A DNA stretch of 64,000 bases, taken from the NCBI GenBank assembly GCA_964438705.1, contig CAYTKQ010000003.1, positions 62,001-126,000 on the forward strand, in the 5' to 3' direction. Numbering within the stretch: the stretch's first letter is position 1; every line of letters starts with the position of its first letter. This DNA comes from Christensenella sp964438705 (GTDB lineage: Bacteria; Bacillota; Clostridia; Christensenellales; Christensenellaceae). Of the stretch, positions 32,097 through 40,892 are shown piece after piece. The notes beneath the pieces are model-generated. The model made no database searches and was not told the origin of the DNA. It saw only the letters and a program-made list of their open reading frames with translations. Made by a program: the position numbers and the translations under genes.

Positions 32097-34370
32097 ATGG
32101 CGAAAGAATACCGCAAAAAGGCGACGATGAATCTTTTAATGGCGTTCGGTTCTCTCGCGGTCTGCATTGCGATCGCGCTTGTTTCCCTGATGCCGCAGAC
32201 CTACAATATCGTTAGCGGTGAAATCTCTCCGGAGACGATCACCGCGCCTTATGATATCGTCAATCAGGTGAAGACGAAGCGGCTGATCGAAGAGGAACAG
32301 GCCAAGGTCGGTCCCGTATACAAAAACGATGCGAATACCACGCAGCAGATCGTCAAGAAGATTGCGGAGGATTTTTCCGCGTTTGAGGCGGCGCGCGCCG
32401 AAGCAGAGAACATTTACACTGCGGACCAGCAGCAAAAGAAAAAACAGGCGGATGATGAGATCGCCAAGGCAAATGCGGCGAACATTGCAAATGCGGCAAA
32501 TACGACCGCTCCCGCGAGCGCTGTTCCCGTCCCGACGGCTTATGCGATTGTACCTTTTGATCCGCAGAAGACGGAGTGGGACAAGCTGCTGACGGAGGAG
32601 AATGTCGGTACACTCAAGGCACGGGTGCCCGATTATGTGACGACGGCACAGCTTTACGATATCATCAGCATGACTGCAAGCCAGTTGAGCGCGCTGAAGG
32701 ATTCCATTACACTCAAAGTGCAGGAAGCGCTCTATGTCGGCATTCAATCGGATGATATCGACGACGCGAAGAGCGCGGTGATCCAGACGCTCACCGATCA
32801 GAAGGACATGACCGCCGAGACAAAGGAACTGGTTTCGGCTGTGATCACGAATGATATGTATCCGAATATGGTGTTCGACGAAGAGGCAACGCAGCGTAAG
32901 AAAGATGAGATCGCAGCGATGGTCACTCCTGTGGAATATAAAAAGGGGCAGAACATCGTCATAAAAGGGGAACTCGTCAAGGAAGATGAGTATGATGTGT
33001 TGCGCTCACTGGGGCTGTTGGTATCCGAACCAACCTCCGCAAGGCCGTACCTGGCGATCATTATTTATATCGTATTGATGTTTGCGCTGTATGGCGCTTT
33101 CCTTGCAGTGTTCAATCGGAAGCTTCTGATGGATGTGAAGAAGATCGCGATTTTGGCGATTCTGACCGCCGCAGCGTATGGTGCCACGACGGCGGCGCAG
33201 ATGCTCGCGATTCATCTGCTGCCCGTATTTTTGTTCGTCATTCTGGGCGCGGTGCTGCTGTCGCCCAAAAACGCAATCGTGTACAGCGTGTTTTTATCGC
33301 TTTTGCTGATGAGCGTGACCACGGGCGGTCAAAGTCTGTTGAGCAATACATCGCTCATGCTTCTGCTCATCATGCTGACCGGCGGATTTTTTGCGGTCTA
33401 TATTTTGAAGGACATGCGCTACCGTTCGCGGCTCGTACTGGCGGGGCTTGTCGCCGCCGTGCCCGGCGCGGTGGTTTCACTCTTGGTTTGGATGCTTCAG
33501 GCGCAGCTTTTGAACGATCAGGCGCCCAACCTGCAGCAGACGCTTTCCTCTATGGCGATGATCGCCGGAAGCGGTGTGTTGAGCGGGATTGTGAGCATTG
33601 GTGTGCTGCCGCTGATCGAAAACGCGTTCAAACTGACGACGCCCACCAAATTGCTCGAACTTTCCGACCCCACGCATCCGCTGACAAAGCGGCTGATGAT
33701 GGAGGCGCCGGGAACCTATCATCACAGTATTCTGGTGGCGAATCTTGCGGAGGCGGGCTGCAACGCGGTCGGCGGGTTTTCGCTGCTTGCACGGGTGGGC
33801 GCGTATTTCCATGATGTGGGCAAGGTAGAGCATCCGGCGTTCTTTAAGGAAAATCAGCGCAATAACGTCAACATGCACGACGGACTCACGCCTGAGCGCA
33901 GCGCGGAGCTGATCCGTGCGCATGTGCCTACGGGCGTGGAGCTGCTGAAAAAATATAAGATGCCCAAGGAGATCATCGACATTGTACGCAATCATCACGG
34001 AAGCGGAACAGTGGGGTATTTTTACACAGAGGCACTCAACAAAGATCCAAGTGTGAACGAGGAGGATTTCAAATATCAAGGAAACCCGCCGGAGACGAAG
34101 GAACAGGCGATCGTGATGCTTGCGGACATCGTGGAGGCCGCGGTGCGCAGCCTTGATAACCCGTCGCGCGAGGAGATATCCGAAATGGTGCACAAGCTCA
34201 TTAAGGCGCGCTATGATGAAGGACAGCTCGACCGCGCGCCCCTTAACCGGCAGGACTTGAATATGGTCGCTGAGGCGTTTATCAATATTTTTGACGGCGT
34301 ATATCATCAGCGGATCAAATATCCGGAAATCAAGATACATGGAGCCGAAGATGACGATAACCTTCTCTGA
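32097..34370 (+). CDS. pgpH: 7TM-HD family cyclic-di-AMP phosphodiesterase PgpH
   Basis: A 757-residue membrane enzyme. One N-terminal helix (about 15-35), an extracytoplasmic 7TMR-HDED sensor domain (about 40-310) with a Gln/Lys/Ala low-complexity insert near 105-150, a bundle of seven helices (about 320-515) and a cytoplasmic HD phosphohydrolase domain. The domain has the metal-binding His542/543 (GTYHHSILVANLAEAG) and His572-Asp573 (YFHDVGKVEHPAFF) and RNHHGSGTVGYFY. Known members hydrolyse c-di-AMP to pApA, controlling osmolyte and wall homeostasis. It lies 11 bases after phoH and overlaps ybeY by 20 bases. Confidence 0.95.
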   Translation: MAKEYRKKATMNLLMAFGSLAVCIAIALVSLMPQTYNIVSGEISPETITAPYDIVNQVKTKRLIEEEQAKVGPVYKNDANTTQQIVKKIAEDFSAFEAARAEAENIYTADQQQKKKQADDEIAKANAANIANAANTTAPASAVPVPTAYAIVPFDPQKTEWDKLLTEENVGTLKARVPDYVTTAQLYDIISMTASQLSALKDSITLKVQEALYVGIQSDDIDDAKSAVIQTLTDQKDMTAETKELVSAVITNDMYPNMVFDEEATQRKKDEIAAMVTPVEYKKGQNIVIKGELVKEDEYDVLRSLGLLVSEPTSARPYLAIIIYIVLMFALYGAFLAVFNRKLLMDVKKIAILAILTAAAYGATTAAQMLAIHLLPVFLFVILGAVLLSPKNAIVYSVFLSLLLMSVTTGGQSLLSNTSLMLLLIMLTGGFFAVYILKDMRYRSRLVLAGLVAAVPGAVVSLLVWMLQAQLLNDQAPNLQQTLSSMAMIAGSGVLSGIVSIGVLPLIENAFKLTTPTKLLELSDPTHPLTKRLMMEAPGTYHHSILVANLAEAGCNAVGGFSLLARVGAYFHDVGKVEHPAFFKENQRNNVNMHDGLTPERSAELIRAHVPTGVELLKKYKMPKEIIDIVRNHHGSGTVGYFYTEALNKDPSVNEEDFKYQGNPPETKEQAIVMLADIVEAAVRSLDNPSREEISEMVHKLIKARYDEGQLDRAPLNRQDLNMVAEAFINIFDGVYHQRIKYPEIKIHGAEDDDNLL

Positions 34371-34833
34371 CGAACAGAAAAAAATCAAAGTAACGCAGGA
34401 GATTCTGGACGCGATCCGCGCCGCGCTCAACGCGGCGGAGCAGGAACTGCCGATGGAAGCGTGCCTCAATCTCATGTTCACGGACGACGAAGGGATACGG
34501 ATGCTGAACAGTGAATTTCGCGGTATCGACAAGGCAACGGACGTATTATCCTTTCCGGCCTATGAGCTTGACGGCCCCCTTGTGGACGCGGTGGAGGAGA
34601 TCGGCGGGGAATATGTGGATGGCGCGTTGTTTTTGGGGGATATCGCGATCTCTATGGAGCGCGCGTGGGAACAGGCGGAAGAATACGGGCACACGCTCGT
34701 GCGGGAGGCGGCTTTTTTGGCAGTGCACGGCATGCTTCACCTGATGGGGTACGACCACATGGTGCCCGAGGAAGAAAAAGAGATGACACAAAAACAGGCT
34801 GGGCTGCTTCGCTCGGTCAATATCGGCAGGTAA
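34351..34833 (+). CDS. ybeY: Endoribonuclease YbeY
   Basis: A 160-residue metal-dependent endoribonuclease involved in 16S rRNA 3'-end maturation and ribosome quality control. Zinc motif HGMLHLMGYDH near the C-terminus, preceded by NSEFRGIDKATDVLSFPAYE. The start is ambiguous: ATG 34339 is also in frame, but ATG 34351 has GGAG six bases upstream and gives the usual N-terminus, so I prefer it. It overlaps the end of pgpH. Next gene starts five bases after the stop. Confidence 0.93.
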   Translation: MTITFSDEQKKIKVTQEILDAIRAALNAAEQELPMEACLNLMFTDDEGIRMLNSEFRGIDKATDVLSFPAYELDGPLVDAVEEIGGEYVDGALFLGDIAISMERAWEQAEEYGHTLVREAAFLAVHGMLHLMGYDHMVPEEEKEMTQKQAGLLRSVNIGR

Positions 34834-34838
34834 GGCAT

Positions 34839-35588
34839 ATGGAAGAAAAAGACAGCGCAAAAAGATACAGGCCAAAAAAATCGTTGATGAACAGCTTCAA
34901 CCATGCCATCAACGGTTTTTTGCAGTCCTTCAAAATGGAACGTAACATGAAGATTCACGTGGCGCTTGCCGTGGTGGTTACCATTACGGCGCTTTTGACG
35001 CAGGTCACGCGTTTTGAAATGATCGCGCTCGTGCTCGTCATTGCGTTCGTGTTTTTTGCCGAGCTTTTCAACACGGCGGTAGAGGCGATCGTGGACATTG
35101 CGACGAATCATGAATACAACGAACTGGCGCGCCTGGCAAAGGATGTTTCGGCAGGGGCGGTCCTCGTTGCGGCGGCGAGCGCGCTTGTGGTCGGCTACCT
35201 CGTATTCTTCCGTAAGCTGTATACCATCTCTTATTCCGCAGTCAGCTACATCAACAATCTGCCCGCATACATCACGTTCATTGCGCTGATGCTGGTGTTC
35301 GTTGCGGTCATCTTTATCAAATCGCGCTCGATGAAGCGCGGCGGAAACTATGTGCAGGGGGGCATGCCGAGCGGACATACGGCCTTTGCGTTCTCGCTTT
35401 TTACGGCGATCGCATTTGTGTCGGGGGATGCGGTGGCGTCAACCTTCGCGGCGGTGCTGGCGCTGATCGTTGCGGAAAGCAGGATGGAAACAAAGGTGCA
35501 TACCTTTCCCGAGGTTCTTGTGGGCGCGTTGATGGGGGTTGTCATCACGGTGCTCGTGTTCCAGGTGGGAAATATGCTTTTACGGTGA
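34839..35588 (+). CDS. Undecaprenol/diacylglycerol kinase fused to a PAP2 phosphatase domain
   Basis: A 249-residue membrane protein made of two enzymes. Residues 1-125 or so are a DgkA-type lipid kinase (SFNHAINGFLQSFKMERNMK, FFAELFNTAVEAIVDI, AKDVSAGAVLVAA), which in Gram-positives phosphorylates undecaprenol. Residues about 140-249 carry a PAP2-type part (SMKRGGNYVQGGMPSGHTAF, PSGH catalytic motif) and a late ESRMETKVHTFPEVLVGALM histidine region, implying phosphatase action on a lipid (pyro)phosphate. The two opposing activities in one chain suggest control of the lipid carrier pool for the cell wall. It overlaps nothing and lies between ybeY and era as dgkA often does. Confidence 0.9.
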   Translation: MEEKDSAKRYRPKKSLMNSFNHAINGFLQSFKMERNMKIHVALAVVVTITALLTQVTRFEMIALVLVIAFVFFAELFNTAVEAIVDIATNHEYNELARLAKDVSAGAVLVAAASALVVGYLVFFRKLYTISYSAVSYINNLPAYITFIALMLVFVAVIFIKSRSMKRGGNYVQGGMPSGHTAFAFSLFTAIAFVSGDAVASTFAAVLALIVAESRMETKVHTFPEVLVGALMGVVITVLVFQVGNMLLR

Positions 35589-35598
35589 GGAAACAGAA

Positions 35599-36495
35599 AT
35601 GAAAATGAATTTTAAATCGGGCTTTATCGCGCTGGTGGGCAGCCCGAATGTTGGAAAATCGACTCTTTTGAACGCGCTGGTTGGAACGAAGATCGCGATC
35701 GTTTCCAAAAAACCGCAGACAACGCGCAGCCGTATTACGGGCGTGATGACCCGCCCCGATTACCAGATGATCTTTATGGATACACCGGGCATGCAAACGC
35801 CCAAAAACAAGCTGGGAGAGTTCATGCTGAAAACGGCGGAGCAGACGGCACGGGACGTGGATGCCGTTCTGTTTATCGCCGACGCGAAAACAGGGGTGCG
35901 CGAGCGGGATCAGGAAGCGCTTGCGCGCCTTGGCAACATCGGCATGCCGCTTGTGCTGGCGCTCAATAAAATTGACGCTGTGGATGCGGAGCGCGCCGCA
36001 GAGGTAGAGGCGGAGCTGAAAAAGTACGGTGAAAGGGTGTTTCGCATCTCCGCGGCGGAAAAGATTGGCCTTGAAGAGCTCGTCGAGCATTTGAAACAAT
36101 ATTTGGTCGAGGGGCCGATGTATTATCCGGCGGATATGGTGAGCGACCAGCCCGAGCGCGTGATCGCGGCGGAGTTGATCCGCGAAAAGGCATTGAAGAG
36201 CCTTGGCAAAGAAATACCGCACGGCATCGGCGTGGAGGTCGAAAAGCTTGAGCGGGAAGAGACGAGGGATTTAACGAACATCAACGCGGTGATCTACTGC
36301 GAAAAGGATTCCCACAAGGGCATCATCATCGGCGCGGGCGGCAAGATGCTCAAAAAGATCGCCTCTGCGGCGCGTGAGGATATGCAGATGCTTTTTGGCG
36401 GCAAGGTGTTTTTGCAGGTTTGGGTGAAGGTCAAGCCGGACTGGCGCAATAAGATTTCTGTGCTTAGGACGCTTGGATATGACGAAAGGCAATAG
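35599..36495 (+). CDS. era: GTPase Era
   Basis: A 298-residue ribosome assembly GTPase acting on the 3' end of 16S rRNA. G1 GSPNVGKST, switch RSRITGVMT, G3 DTPGMQTP, G4 NKID; the C-terminal KH domain has GIIIGAGGKMLKKIASAARE. Start at ATG 35599, eight bases after a GAGG that overlaps the previous stop; the frame extends 20 codons upstream into the PAP2 gene without support. Confidence 0.97.
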   Translation: MKMNFKSGFIALVGSPNVGKSTLLNALVGTKIAIVSKKPQTTRSRITGVMTRPDYQMIFMDTPGMQTPKNKLGEFMLKTAEQTARDVDAVLFIADAKTGVRERDQEALARLGNIGMPLVLALNKIDAVDAERAAEVEAELKKYGERVFRISAAEKIGLEELVEHLKQYLVEGPMYYPADMVSDQPERVIAAELIREKALKSLGKEIPHGIGVEVEKLEREETRDLTNINAVIYCEKDSHKGIIIGAGGKMLKKIASAAREDMQMLFGGKVFLQVWVKVKPDWRNKISVLRTLGYDERQ

Positions 36496-36497
36496 AT

Positions 36498-37235
36498 TTG
36501 GAAAAGCATTATTGCATTGTGCTGCGCACGGCGGATTATAAGGATTACGACAAGATACTCACATTGTTTTCGCGCACCGGAGGCAGGATCGACGCACAGG
36601 CGCGCGGGGCACGGCGCTTAAAAAGTGAACTTTCAACCGCCTCACAACCGCTCGCGTGCGGAGAATATGAGTTTTATCGCAAAAACGACAGGCTGTTTTT
36701 GACCGCTGCGCTTTTGAAGCAGGAATTTTTTCAGGTCCAGAACGATTTTGAAAAATATGCGGCGGCGTGCGTGATGCTCGAGCTTACAGATAAGCTGCTG
36801 CAAAACACGGACGAATACGAGGATCTGTTTTTGGCGCTGATCTATGCGCTTTTTTCCATGGAAAAAAACACCCTTACCCGCGAACAGGCGCTTGTGTATT
36901 TCTTTGCGCGTGTGGTGAGCCAGATGGGCATATTTCCCTCGATTGGGGAGTGCGCCGTTTGCGGCGAACCCGTCGACGGCGACGTGTCCGCGTTTTCGAT
37001 GGAAGAGGGCGGGGAAATATGCCCGCTGTGCGTTTCTCATGTCAAGACGACAAAAGTACCGCGTAGTGCGCTTTTGCGGCTTGCGTCACTTGCGCAGATG
37101 CGACCGCAGGATATTGCGCAGGCCAACGAGCCGTATACAGGCGATACGGGGCTCATCCTGCTGATGGCGGGATATCTGGAAAACATGATGGAACTGCACC
37201 TGAAAACGATGAAATGCTTCCGCGAAAATTCTTGA
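36498..37235 (+). CDS. recO: DNA repair protein RecO
   Basis: A 245-residue recombination mediator. N-terminal OB fold (CIVLRTADYKDYDKILTLFS, RIDAQARGARRLKSEL) and a helical C-terminal domain with a four-cysteine zinc site (CAVCGEPVDG and CPLCVSH). RecO with RecR loads RecA on SSB-coated DNA. It starts with TTG at 36498, two bases after era, with GAAAGG upstream. Last gene before a new promoter. Confidence 0.95.
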   Translation: MEKHYCIVLRTADYKDYDKILTLFSRTGGRIDAQARGARRLKSELSTASQPLACGEYEFYRKNDRLFLTAALLKQEFFQVQNDFEKYAAACVMLELTDKLLQNTDEYEDLFLALIYALFSMEKNTLTREQALVYFFARVVSQMGIFPSIGECAVCGEPVDGDVSAFSMEEGGEICPLCVSHVKTTKVPRSALLRLASLAQMRPQDIAQANEPYTGDTGLILLMAGYLENMMELHLKTMKCFRENS

Positions 37236-37253
37236 TCAAAGCGCAAACTTTTG

Positions 37254-37282
37254 TTGTTTTATGATAGGCGTTCATGTATAAT
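37254..37282 (+). promoter_or_regulatory. Promoter of the pyruvate phosphate dikinase gene
   Basis: TTGTTT (37254-37259), 17-base spacer, TATAAT (37277-37282). A GC-rich leader hairpin (GGTCGCGC/GCGCGGCC, 37289-37309) follows shortly after the start of transcription. Confidence 0.75.
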
Positions 37283-37364
37283 GAATGTGGTCGCGCGCTG
37301 TGCGCGGCCTATTGAAGACGTATTTAATTTTTAAATAAATATAAATTCAGGAGGAGTTTAAAGA

Positions 37365-39992
37365 ATGTCTAACAAGTATGTATACCTTTTTAAAGAGGGT
37401 GACGCTTCCATGAGAAATCTTCTCGGTGGAAAAGGCGCGAACTTGGCTGAAATGACCAACCTGGGCCTGCCGGTTCCGCAGGGATTCATCGTTTCCACGG
37501 AAGCTTGCACGAAGTACTACGATGACGGCAAAATGATCGCTGATGAAGTGGTCAATCAGATTTATGAAGCGATGGCAAAAACAGAGGAAGTGGCGGGAAA
37601 GAAATTCGGTGACCCTGAAAATCCGTTCCTCGTATCCGTTCGCAGCGGTGCGCGCGCTTCCATGCCGGGCATGATGGACACGATCCTGAATCTTGGCCTC
37701 AACGACGTGGCGGTGGAAGGCGTGGCGAAGAAATCCGGCAATCCGCGTTTTGCTTACGACAGCTACAGGAGATTCATCCAAATGTTCTCCGACGTTGTGA
37801 TGTGCATCGACAAAGAGAAGTTTGAGCATCAGTTGCAGGCGATGAAGGACGAGAAGGGTGTGAAGCTTGATACGGAGCTTGACGCGGAAGACCTGAAAGC
37901 GCTCGTGCAGAAATACAAAGAGATCTACAAGCAGGAAATGGGCAAGGAATTCCCGCAGGACGCGAAGGAGCAGCTGCTTGAGTCCGTTACAGCTGTGTTC
38001 CGTTCGTGGGACAATCCGAGGGCGATCGTATACCGCCGCATGAACGATATCCCGGCGAGCTGGGGTACGGCGGTCAACGTGCAGGCGATGGTTTTTGGCA
38101 ACATGGGCGACGATTGCGGCACAGGCGTTGCGTTTACAAGAAATCCTTCTACGGGCGAAAAGAAGCTGTATGGCGAATATCTGATGAACGCACAGGGTGA
38201 AGACGTTGTGGCTGGTATCCGTACGCCGCAGCCGATTTCGCATCTGCAGGATCAGATGCCTGAGGTATATGACCAGTTTGTGAAAATTGCGCAGTCTCTC
38301 GAAGATCACTACAGAGATATGCAGGATATGGAATTCACCATCGAAGGCGGCAAGCTCTATATGCTGCAGACGAGAAACGGTAAGAGAACGGCTATGGCTG
38401 CGCTCAAGATCGCTGTCGATCTCGTGGAAGAAGGCAAGCTGACGAAGGAAGAAGCGATCCTCAAGGTCGAGCCGAAGCAGCTCGATTCGCTGTTGCACCC
38501 GATGTTCAACGGAGACGCTCTGAAAAAAGCGAAGCCGATCGCAAAGGGTCTGCCGGCATCCCCGGGTGCTGCGTGCGGTAAGCTCTACTTCACGGCTGAC
38601 GAAGCTGCGGCAGCAGCTGCGAAGGGTGAAAAGGTCATCCTTGCGCGTCAGGAAACCTCACCTGAGGACATCGAAGGCATGTATGCTTCCGAGGGTATCC
38701 TCACAGCACGCGGCGGCATGACGTCTCACGCGGCAGTTGTTGCGCGCGGCATGGGTACGTGCTGCGTGGCGGGCTGCGGTGAGCTGAAAATCGTGGAATC
38801 CGCGAAAACGATGACGACGGAAGACGGCGTTGTTTATAAGGAAGGCGACTTCGTATCCCTCGACGGCTCGACGGGCAATGTGTACGGCGAAGCGATTGAG
38901 ACGGAGGAAGCACAGGTATCCGGCGATTTTGCGACGGTCATGGGCTGGGCCGATTCCATCAGAAGACTGAAGGTCAGAACGAACGCCGACACGCCGCACG
39001 ATGCGGAGCAGGCAATCGAGTTTGGTGCGGAGGGCATTGGCCTGTGCCGTACGGAGCACATGTTCTTCGCAGAAGACAGAATTGCGGCGATGCGTGAAAT
39101 GATCGTTTCCAAGACGGTCGAGCAGAGAGAAAAAGCGCTTGCGAAGCTTCTGCCGATGCAGAAGGAAGACTTCAAGGGCATCTATAAGGCGATGAAGGGC
39201 CACCCGGTCACGATCCGCTTCTTAGACCCGCCGCTGCACGAGTTCCTGCCCACAGCTGCCGATGATATCGCGGCTCTGGCGAAGGAAATGGGCATGAGCG
39301 TCGACGATCTGAAGGCGATCATCGACAGCCTGCACGAATTCAATCCGATGCTCGGACACCGCGGCTGCCGTCTGGCGGTCACGTTCCCGGAGATCGCTGT
39401 CATGCAGACCAGAGCGGTCATGGAAGCGGCGATTGAAGTGACGCAGGAAACGGAGTACGACATCGTTCCGGAGATCATGATTCCGCTTGTCGGCGACAAG
39501 AAGGAATTGAAGTATGTGAAAGACTTCGTCGTTGAAACGGCTGAAAAGGTCATGGAAGAAAAGGGCAAGAAGATCGACTACAAGGTCGGTACGATGATCG
39601 AGGTGCCGCGCGCGGCGCTGATCGCCGACGAGATCGCTGAAGAAGCGGAGTTCTTCTCGTTTGGTACGAACGACCTTACGCAGATGACGTTCGGCTTCTC
39701 CCGCGACGATGCCGGTAAGTTCCTCGACGACTACTACACGAAGAAGATCTACGAATCCGATCCGTTCGCGAAGCTGGATCAGGAGGGCGTAGGCAAACTC
39801 GTGAAGATGGCGGTCGAACTCGGCAGAAAGACCCGCCCCGACATCAAGCTCGGAATCTGCGGCGAACACGGCGGCGATCCGTCCACTGTGGAATTCTGCG
39901 ACAGCCTTGGCCTCAACTACGTATCCTGCTCGCCGTTCCGCGTACCGATCGCGAGACTGGCAGCGGCACACGCGGTTGTGAAAGGAAAATAA
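37365..39992 (+). CDS. ppdK: Pyruvate phosphate dikinase
   Basis: An 875-residue enzyme interconverting pyruvate + ATP + Pi with phosphoenolpyruvate + AMP + PPi. An N-terminal ATP-grasp domain (GGKGANLAEMTNLGLPVPQG, RSGARASMPGMMDTILNLGL), the swivelling phosphohistidine domain (GGMTSHAAVVARGMGTCCVA; His455, as in the clostridial enzyme) and a C-terminal PEP-binding TIM barrel (GLCRTEHMFF, GTNDLTQMTFGFSRDDAGKF, GICGEHGGDPSTVEFCDSLG). Full length. In fermenters it links glycolysis and gluconeogenesis and saves PPi energy. Single-gene transcript with own promoter, AGGAGGAG site and terminator. Its codon use (many GCT, GAA, AAG, TCC) looks like that of a highly expressed gene. Confidence 0.99.
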   Translation: MSNKYVYLFKEGDASMRNLLGGKGANLAEMTNLGLPVPQGFIVSTEACTKYYDDGKMIADEVVNQIYEAMAKTEEVAGKKFGDPENPFLVSVRSGARASMPGMMDTILNLGLNDVAVEGVAKKSGNPRFAYDSYRRFIQMFSDVVMCIDKEKFEHQLQAMKDEKGVKLDTELDAEDLKALVQKYKEIYKQEMGKEFPQDAKEQLLESVTAVFRSWDNPRAIVYRRMNDIPASWGTAVNVQAMVFGNMGDDCGTGVAFTRNPSTGEKKLYGEYLMNAQGEDVVAGIRTPQPISHLQDQMPEVYDQFVKIAQSLEDHYRDMQDMEFTIEGGKLYMLQTRNGKRTAMAALKIAVDLVEEGKLTKEEAILKVEPKQLDSLLHPMFNGDALKKAKPIAKGLPASPGAACGKLYFTADEAAAAAAKGEKVILARQETSPEDIEGMYASEGILTARGGMTSHAAVVARGMGTCCVAGCGELKIVESAKTMTTEDGVVYKEGDFVSLDGSTGNVYGEAIETEEAQVSGDFATVMGWADSIRRLKVRTNADTPHDAEQAIEFGAEGIGLCRTEHMFFAEDRIAAMREMIVSKTVEQREKALAKLLPMQKEDFKGIYKAMKGHPVTIRFLDPPLHEFLPTAADDIAALAKEMGMSVDDLKAIIDSLHEFNPMLGHRGCRLAVTFPEIAVMQTRAVMEAAIEVTQETEYDIVPEIMIPLVGDKKELKYVKDFVVETAEKVMEEKGKKIDYKVGTMIEVPRAALIADEIAEEAEFFSFGTNDLTQMTFGFSRDDAGKFLDDYYTKKIYESDPFAKLDQEGVGKLVKMAVELGRKTRPDIKLGICGEHGGDPSTVEFCDSLGLNYVSCSPFRVPIARLAAAHAVVKGK

Positions 39993-40033
39993 GAGACCGC
40001 ATAATGCGGATCGAAACATGATCGAAATACAAG

Positions 40034-40070
40034 AAAGCATCTGCCGGCAATTGCCGGCAGATGCTTTTTA
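40034..40070 (+). terminator. Terminator after ppdK
   Basis: A perfect 15-base-pair stem (AAAGCATCTGCCGGC and GCCGGCAGATGCTTT) with loop AATT and a T-run. Confidence 0.92.
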
Positions 40071-40277
40071 TTGATCTTCACTCATTTCAATGCGTCAAAA
40101 GCATTTGCACAACATTTATTCAAAACAATTTTGTCTATTCGTGTTGGATATTTAAGTTTTTGTATTCAAAATTTGATTCTCAAATGTTCGCTTTCGAATA
40201 AAATAGTAAATAACAGAGGTTTGATTTGTATGACAATGTCTGCTCGATCAAAACGACGCATCACGGGGAGTGCGATT

Positions 40278-40835
40278 ATGAAAATCTCAAAACAACGGCT
40301 CTTGGGAATGATCCTTACAATTATGATCTGTCTTTCGATTGGCGCTCCGGCTTTTGCATCGGGAACCGATGCGGATGTGGGCGAGGCGCTGACGTGGGAT
40401 AACTTGGAGTCTTTGTCGCAGCGCTATGCTGACGAAGAAATTGGCAGCGCAATTTGCCGCGGAGCCCTTGATCTCGTAGGGAAGGCCTATAGTCAGGAAA
40501 TGCGCTACGATGAAAATTATGTGGATTGCAGTTCATTTGTGGAACGCAGTCTGAATGCGGCGGGGATATCCTTTTCCGGCACTGCGGCAGAGCAGGCCGC
40601 GCGCTGCGTCAAAAACAGCTATGTGGTGGAAGCGGAGCAGGCTGCGCCGGGAGACTTGGTTTTCTGGCAGCGGACGGACTGCAATTGCGGGCGGAGCATG
40701 GAGATTCATCACGCGGGAATTTATCTGGGGGATGGGCTGATCGCGGAAGCGAGCTCGTCGAGAGGAGAGGCCGTCGTTCGCAAGCTATGGGAAACCGAAA
40801 AATGGCAGATCGCTTTTTACGCGCGGGTATATTAA
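40278..40835 (+). CDS. Secreted NlpC/P60 family peptidase
   Basis: A 185-residue exported protein. Start at ATG 40278 gives a clean signal peptide (MKISKQRLLGMILTIMICLS, ending APAFASG) and has GGGGAG upstream; the frame extends further but is AT-rich and unlike a protein. The NlpC/P60 domain has the catalytic Cys84 (NYVDCSSFVERSLNAAG) and His145 (IHHAGIYLGDGLIAEASS). The family cleaves D-gamma-glutamyl-DAP or related bonds in peptidoglycan stem peptides. No SH3 or LysM binding domain is present. Monocistronic, followed by a shared terminator. The AT-rich 200 bases upstream must hold its promoter, but no convincing boxes were found. Confidence 0.88.
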   Translation: MKISKQRLLGMILTIMICLSIGAPAFASGTDADVGEALTWDNLESLSQRYADEEIGSAICRGALDLVGKAYSQEMRYDENYVDCSSFVERSLNAAGISFSGTAAEQAARCVKNSYVVEAEQAAPGDLVFWQRTDCNCGRSMEIHHAGIYLGDGLIAEASSSRGEAVVRKLWETEKWQIAFYARVY

Positions 40836-40846
40836 GAGGAATAAGA

Positions 40847-40878
40847 AAAGAGCACCGTTCGAAAGAATGGTGCTCTTT
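40847..40878. terminator. Bidirectional terminator between the NlpC/P60 gene and hypE
   Basis: AAAGAGCACCGTTC and GAATGGTGCTCTTT with loop GAAA. T-rich tracts follow on both strands, so it can end both the plus-strand NlpC/P60 transcript and the long ech-hyp transcript arriving from the right. Confidence 0.88.
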
Positions 40879-40892
40879 GTTGTATTGAAACT

